DNA from: Monosporascus cannonballus | Taxonomy: Eukaryota; Ascomycota; Sordariomycetes; Xylariales | DNA length: 64,000 nucleotides | Direction: 5' to 3' | NCBI GenBank assembly: GCA_004154925.1 | Contig: QJNS01000031.1 | Span: 124,001 to 188,000, forward strand | Shown: positions 1 through 12,799 of the stretch, piece by piece | How positions within the stretch are numbered: position 1 is the stretch's first letter | How the letters are laid out: each line of letters begins with the position of its first letter | The notes under the pieces: model-generated | Told to the model about the DNA's origin: nothing | Database searches by the model: none | The model's input: only the letters and a program-made list of their open reading frames with translations | Program-made: the position numbers and the translations under genes

Positions 1-1842
1 ACTTATTACTTCACGGAAAATATACGGTTAAAATTTTCCATTTTATTTTTCGATATGTGTAAAATTCAGCTTAAAATTAATTTGTAAAAAACTTAATTTC
101 ATTAGTAATAAATGCGGTTGACGTATTAAATTTATACATATATTGTCGTCAAATACTCGGGTTAATTCGGTTGCGGTTAAAGTTTTAACTATAAGGATAT
201 ATAGTTTTGGTTTCGTAAAACGGTCGACGATCACCGGGATTACGTCGTATTTTAGCCTGTTTATATTTAGGTTTTTAAAAAGCTTCGTAATAAAATTTAA
301 CAAAGTTTTCTTTAAAAAGAATTAGTTGAGTAAAAATAATCATTATAATTATTGTATATAGTTTATAGAGTAACTTTATTATATTTTAATAATTTAAGTA
401 TTATTTAATATATTTTTAAATGTTGTTTATAATACTTTCGTAATACAAATATTCAATTATTAAATTTTAATTTATAAATATATCCTATATATTTTATTTT
501 CGGATTATTATATTATTAGCTAACTATTTCCTTCAGCAAAACGCCTTGTAACGAGATTACGAAAGTATTCTGATAATGTAGAACCTTATTTAAATCTAGG
601 AAATATCCTTTTTTTATACGAGCTTTGCGGCGAGTTATTTATATTAACTTTATAATATTCAGATTGTTAATTTGCAACCTTTAAACCTAATCGTAAGACT
701 GTCGGAAAATTTTCGACCGTAACGCCGTTTCGTTTTTGGCCAGTTTTTTCGCCAAAAAACGTAAGACGTACTGGTTATGAATAATAACCTTAGTATTAAT
801 TTTGTTTTCCTTAGATTCCTGGAAATCTGATTATAATACGGTTATCATTTGCGGTTGCTACTATTTAACCGTTAATCATATTATTATTAAGATTTGTGTT
901 TGCATTATTATTCGTAAATAATAAATTTAATAGGTATATAATTTCGTATTTTTTTCGAAACTTTTTTATAATCGTATAACGAAAACATTCTGCGTTTTTA
1001 TACAGATAATAATTACTTAAATTTCCATTATTTAAAATCTATTTAGAAATTTTATAGAGAACGAAATTTGCGTTATTTTTATAAGGCCTTTTACCTTTTT
1101 ATAATGCTTTAAATCGCGTTATATATTTATAACCGTTTTTTGTACGTTTTCTGACATATTCTTTCTAAATCTGAATTTCATAAATAACGTAATAATTACT
1201 TTTTTATACACAATTTCTTATAACATATAATCCGAGCGTTAAAATAATCTATTTACCGGATTAATAACGTTCGGTCGGTGTTAGATCTTAAAATTAAATT
1301 ACGCAAGGCGGTAAACCTATTAGGTGAGCCTTTTTCTGAGGTTACGCGCCGGCGTTTTTATTATGTTTTTTACCGCCATATAATCTGTAAATATTAGGAA
1401 ACTTTTCTCCGTATCCTTGAAATATCATTATGAATATTTTAGATTTTTAATTATTGCTAACAATTTTTATTATTTTATAATTTATCATTTTTCGGTTAAA
1501 CTTAGTTTTCGTAATTAATATGCAACTAATTACCAATCTTTTTTCGTACTTTTATAAAAATATCCTTAATTTAATTTTATTAAAATATCCATTTTAACTC
1601 TAATGTTTTTAACGTTATTTCAATATAAGAAAATAATTATTAATTTAAAAACATGTGTTAAATTTAATAATTCCTTTTTAAATTTTTTTAAACTATTAAA
1701 AATTTGTTATTTTATTTTTGCTTTACGCCCTTTTTAAAAACCTCATTAAAAATTCGGCAATACGCAAATAATAAAAGATAAATTTCCGACAAAATTCCGA
1801 AATCTTAAAAAACTTTAAATATTATAAATTAATTCTGGTTTT
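1..1842 (-). mobile_element. Gypsy chromovirus B, 3'-ward half of pol (split by A)
   Basis: Distal part of a family-A Gypsy element on the minus strand; its 3' end and 3' LTR lie before base 1. Reading from 1842 down to 1 gives the end of RT, the RNase H region and integrase, collinear with element A. Continuity with the other half at 9222 is direct: with A (1843-9216) and one copy of the duplicated target removed, the rejoined reverse complement matches A's own pol around 4795-4845 across the junction. RIP has broken every frame. The stretch apart from 43-303 holds only degraded pol and no other gene. Confidence 0.85.
43..303 (-). pseudogene. Integrase core fragment of element B
   Basis: An 86-codon open stretch that matches the central rve-type integrase domain of Gypsy elements. 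The run KYDVIPVIVDRFTKPKLY corresponds to the family's YD-x-I-xVVDRFTK block and holds the first catalytic Asp (VDRF). The same block occurs in element A near 6390-6560 as KYDIILVIVDCFTKLKLF. In an intact element the enzyme would join cDNA to nuclear DNA. The reading frame is open by chance survival; upstream and downstream of it are stops, so it is a remnant and not a small gene. Confidence 0.85.
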
Positions 1843-2045
1843 TGTAGGAATATAGTCCTTATAAGGATAAGGCTGGTTGGCAACTAGTTACCGATTAGCC
1901 ACCGACCCATTTATTAATATAAATCTACTATTTGACAACTAGTAAAAAGGCCAAATAGAAATAATTTAATATATTTTTTTTGAAAATTGTTTTACGATTA
2001 ATCGAAAATTACCTTATTTAACTCATAATTAATTATTATTTTATA
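1843..2045 (+). repeat. 5' LTR of element A
   Basis: About 203 bp, beginning tgtagg and ending in a RIP-altered tttata where the 3' LTR has cttaca. The outer (left) part keeps C and G runs, while the inner (right) part is strongly A+T. The other three family LTRs are at 9010-9216, 11957-12153 (minus strand) and 55495-55693. Confidence 0.85.
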
Positions 2046-2099
2046 ATTTTTCCATTTTTATTATGGAAAATAACATAATTATTAAAAGCATAATTCTCC

Positions 2100-3420
2100 G
2101 ATTATAAAACGAATTTAGGTTATTAGTTGAAAAGATCGCCAATCGGAACCCAACCGACGAACGATCGATCACGGTACGAAAATAGGCGAAAAAACTTATA
2201 ATAAAGCTTTAACGGGCAAAGGACTATGGTTTCCGGGATCCCAAATTACTTTATATATATAATAAAAATACGTCCCAATAATTATTAACTAAACGGTCGG
2301 AAAACGGGACTAATATAACAACCTTATTCCGGAATTTAAAGCAAAAAAGAACTAAGCCCTTTAATAATAACTAGATTGTGAAAATTATTCGTTAATAAAA
2401 CAAATAATATTTGGAGTTATTTCGAAAATTAGTCGAATAATAAATAATAATTTAAATTAAAAATGAAATAAATTTTTATAAATTAATTACGATATTATCG
2501 TAAAAGCTTAAAGGCGATAAACGAATACCGCGTTATAATTGCCCAAAACTTTTCGAATGCGCGTTAATTAAAAGAATTAGATAAAAATTATTACGGAAAT
2601 TTACGCCAAATAATTAAAGCGAAATACCTTTACTCATATTTAATGGGCTATGAGTTATATAGATATTTTTATTGCAAACGTTTATTAATTATACTGTATT
2701 ATACTTATTTATTTTAATTACGAAAAAAATAAAAATAAAAAATTTATAATCTCTTTTTAGAAAAACTTACGTAAATTCTATTTTTGCCGATAAGGAATAT
2801 AAAAAATAATATATGAAATTATGAAAATAATTTAATTATTTACCATTAAACCTTTACGGTAAATAAAGGTTTCTGGTAAATAAAATAAAATTGGCGGATA
2901 TATTTAATCCAGAAAACGATCGAAATAATTAGCGCTTTATTTTTAATTGTTTTTACAAATTAATATTAAGGTTATAAAAAACTTTATTACAAAAAAACGT
3001 TAAATTAAAACAAATTACTAACGTAATAAATAAGGTAAAATGCTGCCAGGATGTCTGAAAAAAGGCGAAGAAAAATCGATTATTTTCCGCCCAAAGTATT
3101 AATAAAAATAAACGATTTTATTTTAACGTTTTCGAAAAAAAAAATCCCTAAAGCAGATTAAAGGTATTATATAGGAATAATAAGAACCGTAAGCGTTTTT
3201 ATATTCGGAAAACAGGTAATCGCCGATTTAATTCCGATTAAAATAAATCCATACGACTTAATATTTTTTATTTTTATAAATGATTATTTAAATGTTAGAA
3301 TTATAGGAGGCCAGGTTATAAAAATATAAATTACAAAATTAAAAAGGATACAAAAACCTTATTATTTCGGTTATACTGAAACCGATTTCCGAAAGCCGTA
3401 TAAATAGTTATAATGTATAA
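2100..3420 (+). pseudogene. Degraded gag of element A
   Basis: Region between the 5' LTR and pol in the position of gag, collinear with the minus-strand copy in B (about 10500-11900); for example the block with gtttccgggatccc at 2230-2245 recurs reverse-complemented near 11757-11772. Near 3353-3402 a short reading, KPYYFGYTETDFRKPY, with B's version KPCYCGYKKIDFRKPY, looks like a mutated nucleic-acid-binding knuckle (Tyr where Cys is expected, TGY to TAY). Spacing is not a standard CCHC, so that is tentative. Boundaries are approximate and no start codon could be fixed. Confidence 0.6.
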
Positions 3421-3639
3421 AGATAAATTAAATTAATCCCTAGATATAAACCCAAAAAAAGGGCCGGAAGAAACGTATACGTCCAGTTTATTTCGGCTAA
3501 TAATTACAAGACGGTTAAATTAAAACCGCCTTTTAAAAAGAAGGTATTTATTAAAAGAAATACGGAAAATATGGCAATATGAGTAAATATAAATAACGAA
3601 ACATAAGTAAATACTATAGATAAAATATTAACGAAAAAA

Positions 3640-6600
3640 CTTAATTTTTAATTAGTTTCCGTATATACTCCGGGCCTTATTAACGTTAACGGCGTATATA
3701 TCAAATATTATAGTATTTATAAGACTTTTATTAATATAATAAATAATAACGGTAATAAATAAAAACGTAAATAAATTTATTTTATAATATACTGTAACCG
3801 GAAAACGCTGAATTCTTTATTATTTAAATTAAAAATAGATAAATTAAACGTTTCATTAGATATAATTATATATTAATAGTTATATAATTTGTTATAAATG
3901 GTTGACGGATAGAAAATCGTAATTTCAGGGTTTTTCGGTAACTAAATTTGTATTATTAATTTGTTAAATTTAACCGAAAAATTAAATATCTCGGAATTTG
4001 GAGAATAATAAGAATAAAAAATAACTAACCTTTTTATATGCCTCAAGAATTTCCAGTGAATATATTCCAAAAAAGTAGCGAAAAAAATTCCTTAATTATT
4101 AGAAGTAAAATAAATAACGAATTTGATCCTAAGAAAAAGGCCCTTATTTGGACTAATTTACCTTATATCGGAAACCTAAAGGAAAATATTTAAAAAAATA
4201 TATTTAAAAAAATCTAAAGGTAGGCCGGATACGTTATTTAAAAGCGGACGTAAGGGTACCAATATTATTCGGGCTTAAACAGGACGGTAATTTCCGATTA
4301 TACGTCGATTATAAGGGGTTAAATCAAATAACGATAAAAAAATTCAGATTTTTTATTTTTAATCTTAAAAATAAGAGATTACGTAACGTTAATTAAGATA
4401 TTTTTGAAAATTAATTTTAAAGATATTTATTACCGTGTTAAGAATACGAAAAGCGAATAATAAAAAACCGGTTTCTAAACGCGGTACTGGCAATTTAAAT
4501 ATACGGTTATATTATTTAACCTTATTACTCGTTAATTATATTTTATACTTATATGTATAAGATATTAACTAAATTTATTAATTATATATAGGTAATTTGG
4601 TTAAATAATATAATTATTTATTCGGATTACCAAAAACTATACGAAATATTTTTAATTGATTTTCAAACAATTATTACAATATTAATTATTTGTTAAAATG
4701 TTTAAATACAAATTTTATTTTAAAAAAATAGTTTTTAAGATTTATAATTAATATTAATACTTTAAAGATGGATTGCCGATAGGTCGATATTATCGAAATA
4801 TCGCCAAAGTTAAAGTTAATTTATAATACTTAAATATTTTTAACATTTGCGAATTTTTATCGGAAATTTATCACTTATTAATTGCGTATTACCGAACTTA
4901 TTACTAGGTTTTTATAAGAAGATTTGGCAAAAATAAAATAATAAACTTCCGGTAATTTAAAAAAATTAAAAAGGCGTTCCGAAATTTGAAAAATAGTTTA
5001 TGTTGGCAATTTTTTCCGATATTAAAATAATGTTAAAATATTAAAATTAAAATGAATACCTTAATATGAATTATACTAAGAATACTTTTATGAAAATACG
5101 AAAAGCGTTGGCATTAAATTATATATAAATCGTAAAAATTAAATTTAACAAAAAATAAGAAAATATAAAGTTATAAGAATTATTAACGATTAAATGAAGA
5201 TTAAAATATTAGCAGTAATATTTTAAAAGTACGGAAGTTTTCTTTATTAATATTTATTCATTATATAATATTACAGGATATAATAAAAATGCCGACGCGT
5301 AATTTTAAAAGGAAATATATTTACGAAGTTTACCGCTTTACGTAATTTGATTTTGAAATATAATATTAGCAGGGCGTTATCAATTTAGCAAATAAAGTTT
5401 TTAATCGTGCGGTTTATATATTAAAGGAAATCGCGTATAAACACGTAATTTCTATATTATTTAAAAAATTCAAACTTATAAATAATATGCCGAAAAACGT
5501 ATCGAAGATAATTATAAATATATAATGCGATTTAAAGAATTATAAAGGGGCAAAAGGCTTTATAAAAACAACGTAAAATTTGTTTATTATAAAATTCTTA
5601 AATATATTTTAGATAGCGAAAATTTAAGCTATTATTATTCGTATAAAAAAATCGAAAAACTTTTGTTATACGATTATAAACGTTTTTTAAAAAAAGAAAG
5701 ATAAAAAATTAAATACTTGCCAAATATATCGTTTATGGATAATAATATAAACGGAAATCGTAATAATAACGTAATTAGCAGTTAAATAACGGTAACCGTA
5801 AGGTATAACCGTATTACGATCGAATTTCGAAAAGTGTATGGAAAATAAAATTAATATTAAGGTTATTATTTATAATTAATACGTTTTACGTTCTTTAGCA
5901 AAAAAATATTTAACGACGAAATAATATTTTAGCCGAAAGCTTCCTGATAATTTTATAATTAAGTTAGAAAGTTATAAAACAAAAATTTAAATATTATGAA
6001 ATTAATACGGATAATTAAATATTAAGCCGGAATAAAAGAAAAATATTTTCTGGACCTAAATAAGATTTTATATTATCGGGATAAATTCGTAATCCCTGTT
6101 TTAAAACGCTTTAGGGAAATAACTAATTAATTAGTATTATAATACTTTAAAAGCAGGATATATAAGATATATTCGGACGTTAAAATTAATAACTAAAAAG
6201 CTTTATTAAGGAGATGTGGCGAATAATATCTGAAAATATATTAAGTAATGTCCAAATTACTAGGGTATAATAAAGTGACGTTATAAATTATATAGATAAT
6301 TATAGCCTTTATCGTTACCTAAATAATATTTCTAAGAAATCTTATTAAATTTTACTATAAGATTTCCTAAAGGTTTAGGTTTAACTGGGCTAAAGTACGA
6401 TATAATCCTTGTAATCGTCGACTGCTTTACCAAATTAAAATTATTTATTTTTACGATTAAAATTATAACCGTAACCGAACTAGCCCGATTATTTTACGAC
6501 GAAATTAAGTGCAAATTCGGTATACCAACCGGAATTATTAACGATAAAAATAAGTTATTAACCAATTAATTTTGAGCCAAATTTATAAAAAACAAAAAAT

Positions 6601-7330
6601 AAAGCGGCAAATATCGACCGTTTACTATTTGCAAACAGATAAATAAACGGAACGTATTTATCAGGTTTTAAAATATTATTTCCGTAATTACGTTAATAAA
6701 TATCAAAATAATTAAATAAAACTATTAGGAAAAACGAAATTCATATATAATAATACGCTAAATATATTTATCGGCCGTTTTTTATTTGAAATTTTATAAG
6801 AGTATTATTTAATAATAATAAAATATTTTTATAAAGGTTTAAGAAATAAATATAAGGAATGTAAAAGCGCCTTAAAAAATAACGGTTATTTATCGAATAA
6901 TATATAAATATTAAGAAAAAATAATAAAAATTTATAAAACGTTATAATTAACGTTATACGTTTATGGAATATCAATTAAGGTAATAAGTAAATTTAACGA
7001 CTAAGAATTATAAATTTAAAAATAAAAAATTTGTATTTACTTATATTTAGGTTACGATTAAAAAACGACTAAAATTTAAAAAGTATAAAATAATGCTTTT
7101 TATTAAATATTAACGGGTATATAATATATGTTTGATATCTTTATTAAAAGAGTAATATAACCGAAAACCGGATAACGTTTCAATAACGTTACCGGACCTA
7201 ATAAATAAATGGCAAATGTAAATAATAAAAAATATTATATATTACGGAAATAACCGAAGGTAACGTAAATATCTAATTAAATAAAAAGGATAATCCGCCG
7301 AATATAATACGTAAAAGCTTTAAAAGCACC
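3640..7330 (+). pseudogene. Degraded pol of element A (RT, RNase H, integrase, chromodomain)
   Basis: RT begins near 4140. FRLYVDYKGLNQITIKK at about 4289-4340 is the conserved RT block that precedes the palm. The catalytic YLDD box reads WLNN at about 4595-4609, both Asp codons changed GAT to AAT. The integrase core lies near 6390-6560: KYDIILVIVDCFTK, then FGIPTGIINDKNK for the family's GIPxxIVSDRG block. A chromodomain follows at about 7200-7320 (a KYLIK-x-KG-type run, then a NTW match), which would tether integration to histone-marked chromatin. Multiple frames and stops; boundaries are approximate. Protease was not located with certainty. Confidence 0.8.
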
Positions 7331-7527
7331 TTAAGTACGCGTTTAAGATATTATAGCGTTATTAGAAAAAGTTTAAATATGTATATAGGAAATAAAACGA
7401 TTTAAAAATTATAAAATAATAATAGCTTAATTGGAAATTAATTATTTAATAATTATAGAAATTATAAAAAAATAATTTTAAGTAAATTTAAATTATTAAT
7501 ATTAAAATATTATTAAATTATATAAAT

Positions 7528-8997
7528 ATGTTTAAGCTTTGGGTAAGTAATTATTTTGTTATATACTGGTTGGAAAACGATAAATAATATAAAGAAATCG
7601 AATTTTTATTTTGAAAAGAGAATTCCGCGTTTAAGTATTAAGTTTTATATAAATTAGCTTTTAATAAGCGTATTAAGAAAGTTAATATAAGAATATCAGA
7701 AAACGATTAAAAAATATATAACAGCGAAAAGCGGATATATTTATTAAATTTATTAGGCATAAAACCCAGAAAAAATTTAAAAGCGTTTTACTTGTTACGA
7801 AAAATAAGACCTAAATAACCGGAATATAATATGTTATTAGTTGGAAATCGGACGCCGTTTTTAAAACGTTTAATATATTTAAGTTTAATAATAATTGTAT
7901 TGCGTAAAGTTCTTTTTTTATAATTATTAATAAGTATTAAAAGCTTGTTAAAATATTAAAAAACGGACGGAAAGTATTCGTAAATGAGAAACGTAACGGT
8001 ATAACTGTTTTTAAAAATTACTTTATTTATAGGAATATCTTAAAATTACGTTTAATCGGAAATTAATCGCAAAATAATAAGAAAAGGATCGTAATATTTA
8101 TAAAAAGGATTTAAGTTTGTATATTTATAAAACGGCGTTAAAATTGGACATTTATAGTTATAATCAACGATCGTAAATCGACCTCCGTTATATTAAAAAA
8201 ACGATATTTTTTAATAATAACCGTATGAACGGCGAGCTCGGTTTTACGAAAGATATCCAGTTAAAGACCGATCGTAACCATATCGCAATATTCGTATTAA
8301 ATACTTGCAATACGAAAATTTCCAAATTCGTCGATTAATTTCTAATTATTGGTACCGAATTCAGAAATCGTTTGGGCGGCATTTTTAAGAGCGATCGGAA
8401 TTGGAACGGAAATTAAATGACGACATTAATAATATTAAAAATATTTATGAACCGTACGAAAGGTTTTATAATAATAATTAATTACGACGTAATTTAAGAC
8501 GCCCGGAGCTTAAATATAAACCGTACGATAATCGAAATAACGTTATGTTATATAAAATATAATACGGCTTATTGCCGTTCGTAGTACAATTGGTATTTAT
8601 TTTACTATCGGCGTTAAAGAGATAACGTTAAAGGAAATCTTAATTTCTATCAGTATTAAAATATTTTTTTTTGGAATTCCTTACAAAAAAATATGACGAA
8701 CGGGGATAATACGTAAAATAAACGTAAAAGGCGAAATAAAAATAGAAAAACGGGAAATCGAACGGAATACGTACGTAAAAGGAATAGAAATATAGGCATG
8801 AAAGGAAAAAAAAAAGATAAATAGGATAGGGTTAAAGCATAGATTATAGTAAGAAATTAAGCGAAACATAGTTAATTACGTAACATAATAGGTATTAATT
8901 ATTACGGTAATTATTTATAATATATTATAACGGTAATCTATCGGCAAATATACGTAACTAGATTTACGAAACGCGTTATATCAAATTAATAATTTAA
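7528..8997 (+). pseudogene. Third sense ORF of family A, unknown function
   Basis: A frame of 490 codons runs from an ATG at 7528 to a TAA at 8995-8997 just before the polypurine tract. Nearly all of its interruptions are TAA/TAG where CAA/CAG would fit; one is TGA. I do not recognise the protein. It has a mixed N-terminal half (for example YLLNLLGIKPRKNL near 7745), an Arg/Tyr-rich middle (for example YERRARFYERYPVKDRS near 8225), one hydrophobic run near 8560-8620 (GLLPFVVQLVFILLSAL) and a very basic Lys/Gln/Arg-rich tail. A single membrane segment plus basic tail is loosely env-like, but RIP inflates hydrophobicity and no signal peptide or protease site is visible. It could instead be an accessory nucleic-acid-binding protein. 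Confidence 0.6.
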
Positions 8998-9009
8998 AAA
9001 GGGAAATAA
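8995..9009 (+). other. Polypurine tract of element A
   Basis: The run aaaaagggaaataa directly precedes the 3' LTR. This is the expected primer for plus-strand DNA synthesis and fixes the element's plus orientation. Confidence 0.7.
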
Positions 9010-9216
9010 TTATAAGAGTATAACCCTTATAAAAATAAGGTTAATAGCCGATTAGCTACCGATTAGTTACCGACCTACTTATTAATATAAATCCATTATC
9101 TGGCAGTTAATAGGAAAGGAAAGATGGAAATAACCTAATACATTTATTTTTTGAAAACTGCTTTACAACTGGTCGGATATCACCTTATCCAGTTCACAGC
9201 TATTCACTATCTTACA
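9010..9216 (+). repeat. 3' LTR of element A
   Basis: About 207 bp, ending atcttaca, followed by atttt as right target duplication. The left end is RIP-altered (ttataagag), so the exact first base is uncertain by one or two. Here the outer (right) part is the better preserved one, the mirror image of the 5' LTR. Confidence 0.8.
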
Positions 9217-9221
9217 ATTTT

Positions 9222-10450
9222 GGTTATATTTCGATAACGTCGATTTATCGGAAATCCATCTTTAGATTATCGATATTAATTTCGAATGTTAAAAATAATT
9301 TTTTTAAGATATTCGAATTTAAATAATTTGACAAATAATGGGTATTATAATAGCCGTTCGTAAATTAAATAAAAGTTTTTCGCATAATTTCAATCCGAAT
9401 AAATAAATATATTATCTAAATATATTACCTATATATGGTTAATTAATTCAGTTAAGATTTTATTTATATAAGCTTAAAGCATAACCGGTACGTTAATAAG
9501 GCCAAATAATACAACCGTATATTTAAACTGCCCGTATTACGTTTGGAAACCCATTTTTTATTAATCTCATTTTTTAATTTTAATGCGACGCTAAACGTTT
9601 TTAAGATTAATTTTTCAAAATATCTTAGTTAATCTTAGGCCATTTATTTCTTTTAAAATTAAAAATAAAAGGTATCGGGTTTTTATCTTTACCCGATTTA
9701 GCTATTTATAATCGACGCATAATTGGAAATTGCCGTTCTTTTTAAATACAAATAATACTGATATTTTTACGTCCGTTTTAGAATAACTTATTCGGCCTGT
9801 TTTTAGATCTTTTCGGATATATTTTTCGATTATATTTTTTAGACTGGCGAAATAAGGTAAATTAGACAGGGTAAAGACGTTTTCATTGAGATTAAATTTA
9901 TTATATATTTTTCCCTGGGTAATTAAAATATTTGTTTTATTATTTTTTCGAAATATATTTCCTAGAAAGCTTTGAGGTATATAAAGAGGTCGGTTATCTT
10001 TTACTTTTTGTTATGTTTCGAATTCCGGGATATTTAATCTTTCGGTTAAATTTATTAAGTTAACGATATAAATTTCCTTATTGGAAAATATTAGGTCCGC
10101 GATTTCTATTTATCGACCTTTTCTAATAATCAGTATAAATATTAACATATAAATATATCTAAAAAAATCCTTAATATATTTGTTCCGGGTTTAGATAATA
10201 AGATATTAGGCGGTTTCCGATTACGGTATATTACAAAATAAATTTATATAAATTTTTACCTATTCTTAATATTATCTGTTGTATAAATAAAGATGTTATA
10301 AATCTTATAATATTTGATGCATATGTCGTTAAGGTCGGTAAAACCGGAGATATTAACGAAAGTTAATTAAAAATTAAATTTTCTTATTAACTTTTTACTT
10401 ATACTATTTATCTATACTCCGGTATTTATATATACTTAAATTGCCATATT
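9222..10450 (-). pseudogene. Degraded RT region of pol, element B
   Basis: Reverse complement near 9660-9830 reads as the Gypsy RT fingers: KTDVKISVLFVFKKNGNF, then QLCVDYK, a stop, and LNRVKIKTRYLLFLIL. This corresponds to A's FRLYVDYKGLNQITIKK. The RT is cut at 9222 by insertion of A and continues at 1842. Between about 9900 and 10450 lies the pol N-terminal/protease-equivalent zone, in which I could not place the active site. Confidence 0.75.
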
Positions 10451-10499
10451 CGACATATTTCTTTTGATAAATATTTTCCTTTTAAAAATCAGCTTTATT

Positions 10500-11900
10500 C
10501 CAACCGTTTTACAATTATGAGCCGAAATGGATTAAACTTATATGTTTATTCTGGCTCTTTTTTCGGATTTAGTTTTAGGAACCGGTTCAATTTATTATTA
10601 TACACTGTAATATTTTGTACGGTTTTCGGAAGTCGATTTTTTTATAGCCGCAATAGCAAGGTTTTTTATACCCCTTTGAGGTTTGTAATTTACCTTTTTA
10701 TAGTTATAATATTTAAATAAGCTCTTATCAAAATTAGAGGTATTAAATCTTATAAATTTATTTCGATCGGAATTAAATCGGCGATTATCTGACTTTCGAA
10801 TATAAAAATGCTTACGGTTTTTATTGCTTTTATACGGTATCTTTAATTTGTTTTGATAATTCTTTTCCCCGAAAACATTAAAATAAGATCTTTTATTCTT
10901 ATTAATACTTGTAAAAGAAAATAAGCGTTTTCTAATATCTTTTTCTAGAGGTTATAACAACGTTTTACCTTATTTATAACGTTATTAATTCATTTTAGCT
11001 TAATATTTTTTCGTAATAAGGTATTTTGTAACCCTGATATTAATATGTAAAATTAATCAAAAATAAAACGTTTGTTATTCCACTTATCTTCCGAGTTAAA
11101 GGCGATTACAAACTTTATTTCATAAATTAAAAGGTTTTATTTAACGTAAAAATATAATAACGATTAATCAGGTAATTATCGTAATTTCTTAAATTGTTCC
11201 TTATATATTCTGTCAAGAAAATTAGCATTTACGTATTTTTTCTACATAAAGTTTTATAAATCTTTTATTTTTTAATTTTTTTCATAATAAAAATAATTAA
11301 GCGTAATGCGATATAATCGTTAAACGTTTATAACAAAAACGTCTATATGGTTTATGGCCCATTAAATAGAAGAAAATATATTTCGTCTACAGTCTTCAGC
11401 ATAAATAATTATAATAATTATTTGTGATATTTTTAATAAATATATATTTAGAAAAGTTCGAATAATTATAACGTCATATTTATTTATCTGCTGTAGAGTT
11501 TATAATGACATTGTAATTATTTTATAAAATTTTATTTTCTAAATTTATATTACTATTTATCATTTAGCTAATTATTAAACTAACTTTAAATATTATTTAT
11601 CCTATTAATAAATAATTTTCAAAATCTCTTTATTATTAAAAAATTTAAATTTTATTTATTTTAAATTCCGGAACCTAATTGTTTTGTTATATCCGTTATT
11701 CGACCTTTTAATTAACAGTTATCGAAACGTATCCCGATTATATATACAAGGTAATTCGGGATCCCGGAAACCATAATTTGTTATTAGCTAAAATTCCGTT
11801 ATAAGCTTTTTTGGTTATTTTCGTACCGTAGTTAATTATATATCGGTTAAATTCTAATCGGCGGTTTTTTGATTAATAATTTAAGTCCCTTTTGTAATTA
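10500..11900 (-). pseudogene. Degraded gag of element B
   Basis: Minus-strand region collinear with A's gag; the best anchors are the gggatcccgg block near 11758-11768 and the knuckle-like KPCYCGYKKIDFRKPY near 10640-10690. A 67-codon plus-strand open stretch at 10517-10720 is only the shadow of this knuckle zone. Frames are broken by RIP and ends are approximate. Confidence 0.55.
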
Positions 11901-11956
11901 GCAAATTTTGTTTTTGGTAATTATCGTGTTATTTTTTATAATAAAAATAAAACAAT

Positions 11957-12153
11957 TATAAGATAATGGATAATTAAGGGCTAAGGTAAGATAACCCTCG
12001 ACCAGTTACACGGCGTATTCCAAGAAAAAAATATATTAGGTTACTTTCATCTGGCGTTTTTTAAGAGCTGCCAGATGGTTATTTGTACCGGCGCGTGTGT
12101 CTGTGGCTAGTCGGACACCAGCCGCAGCCCTATAGGAGCTGTATTCTTATGCA
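11957..12153 (-). repeat. 5' LTR of element B
   Basis: 197 bp, on the minus strand starting TGCATAAGAATACAGC and ending ATTATCTTATA. It aligns with A's LTRs and the solo LTR at 55495. The outer two thirds (about 12000-12150) are G+C-rich by local standards and hardly RIPped, including gtaccggcgcgtgtgtctg. Confidence 0.8.
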
Positions 12154-12799
12154 TAATTACCCAGATTCAAAATAACATTCCAAAGTACAAGAATTGTGCC
12201 ATATACCAGGACTTTAAGATTAAAGCCTATAAATATTATTCAGAATAAATAACCTCTAATTTAGCTATAAAACTAGAATACTTTTGCTATTTGAACAAAT
12301 CGAAATATAAAATATATAACAAGTACGGCCAGTTCCGACCAGATACTAATAACTATAAACAATTTCCCTTAAATTTTGGCAAACTCTTAAAATGTACAAT
12401 ATGTTCAATAAGCGTTTTTAATAAATCCCTATGATATATTATACTTTTCTGCCTATTATATTAATGATGATTTCGTTTATTTTAAAGTTAAAAAAATAAC
12501 AAGTTTTAGCTTAAATAAAGCGAACAGACTTTTACCTACCATAATAACGAATATATATATTCGAAAGCCTTCCGATAACCAAAATACCCCAGGTCTTATT
12601 AATTATACCCCAACTTAAAACGGAATCGAAAACCTATATCGACAAGATATTTATGTTATTTTTCGATACTTTGCATTCAATACGAAGTTCTAAATATAGG
12701 AACATCTTTTTCTGAAATACACCTTTCAAACCTTATAATTTAAAAAATACAGAACCAAAAATCGCGTTAAAAAATTGTTATTTTCGAATACCAACTAGG

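Larger units (their letters stand above)
1843..9216 (+). mobile_element. Gypsy chromovirus A, full-length, nested in B
   Basis: Complete LTR retrotransposon: 5' LTR 1843-2045, gag, pol with chromodomain, an extra sense ORF, polypurine tract, 3' LTR about 9010-9216. The presumed target duplication is gtttt (1838-1842) and atttt (9217-9221), differing by one G-to-A change typical of RIP. It lies inside element B, a member of the same family in opposite orientation. LTR differences are mostly transitions. The RT catalytic pair is lost (see pol), so it is dead. About 7.4 kb, slightly long for a fungal chromovirus because of the extra ORF. Confidence 0.9.
9222..12153 (-). mobile_element. Gypsy chromovirus B, 5' half (LTR, gag, RT)
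   Basis: Upstream half of element B on the minus strand: 5' LTR 11957-12153 at the right, gag about 10500-11900, RT about 9222-9900 at the left, where A interrupts it. It is collinear with A throughout. The inner half is strongly RIPped, while the outer ~150 bp of the LTR keep a near-normal base composition. Its other half is 1-1842. The 5 bp after its right end are taatt; the partner duplication lies outside the window. It may be inserted in element C, whose body starts exactly at 12154. Confidence 0.85.

Noticed and set aside
8681..8869. 62-codon minus-strand stretch with Phe/Ile-rich composition, looks like a membrane protein
   Set aside because: It is the complement of the Lys/Gln/Arg-rich tail of family A's third ORF, whose frame is continuous for 490 codons.
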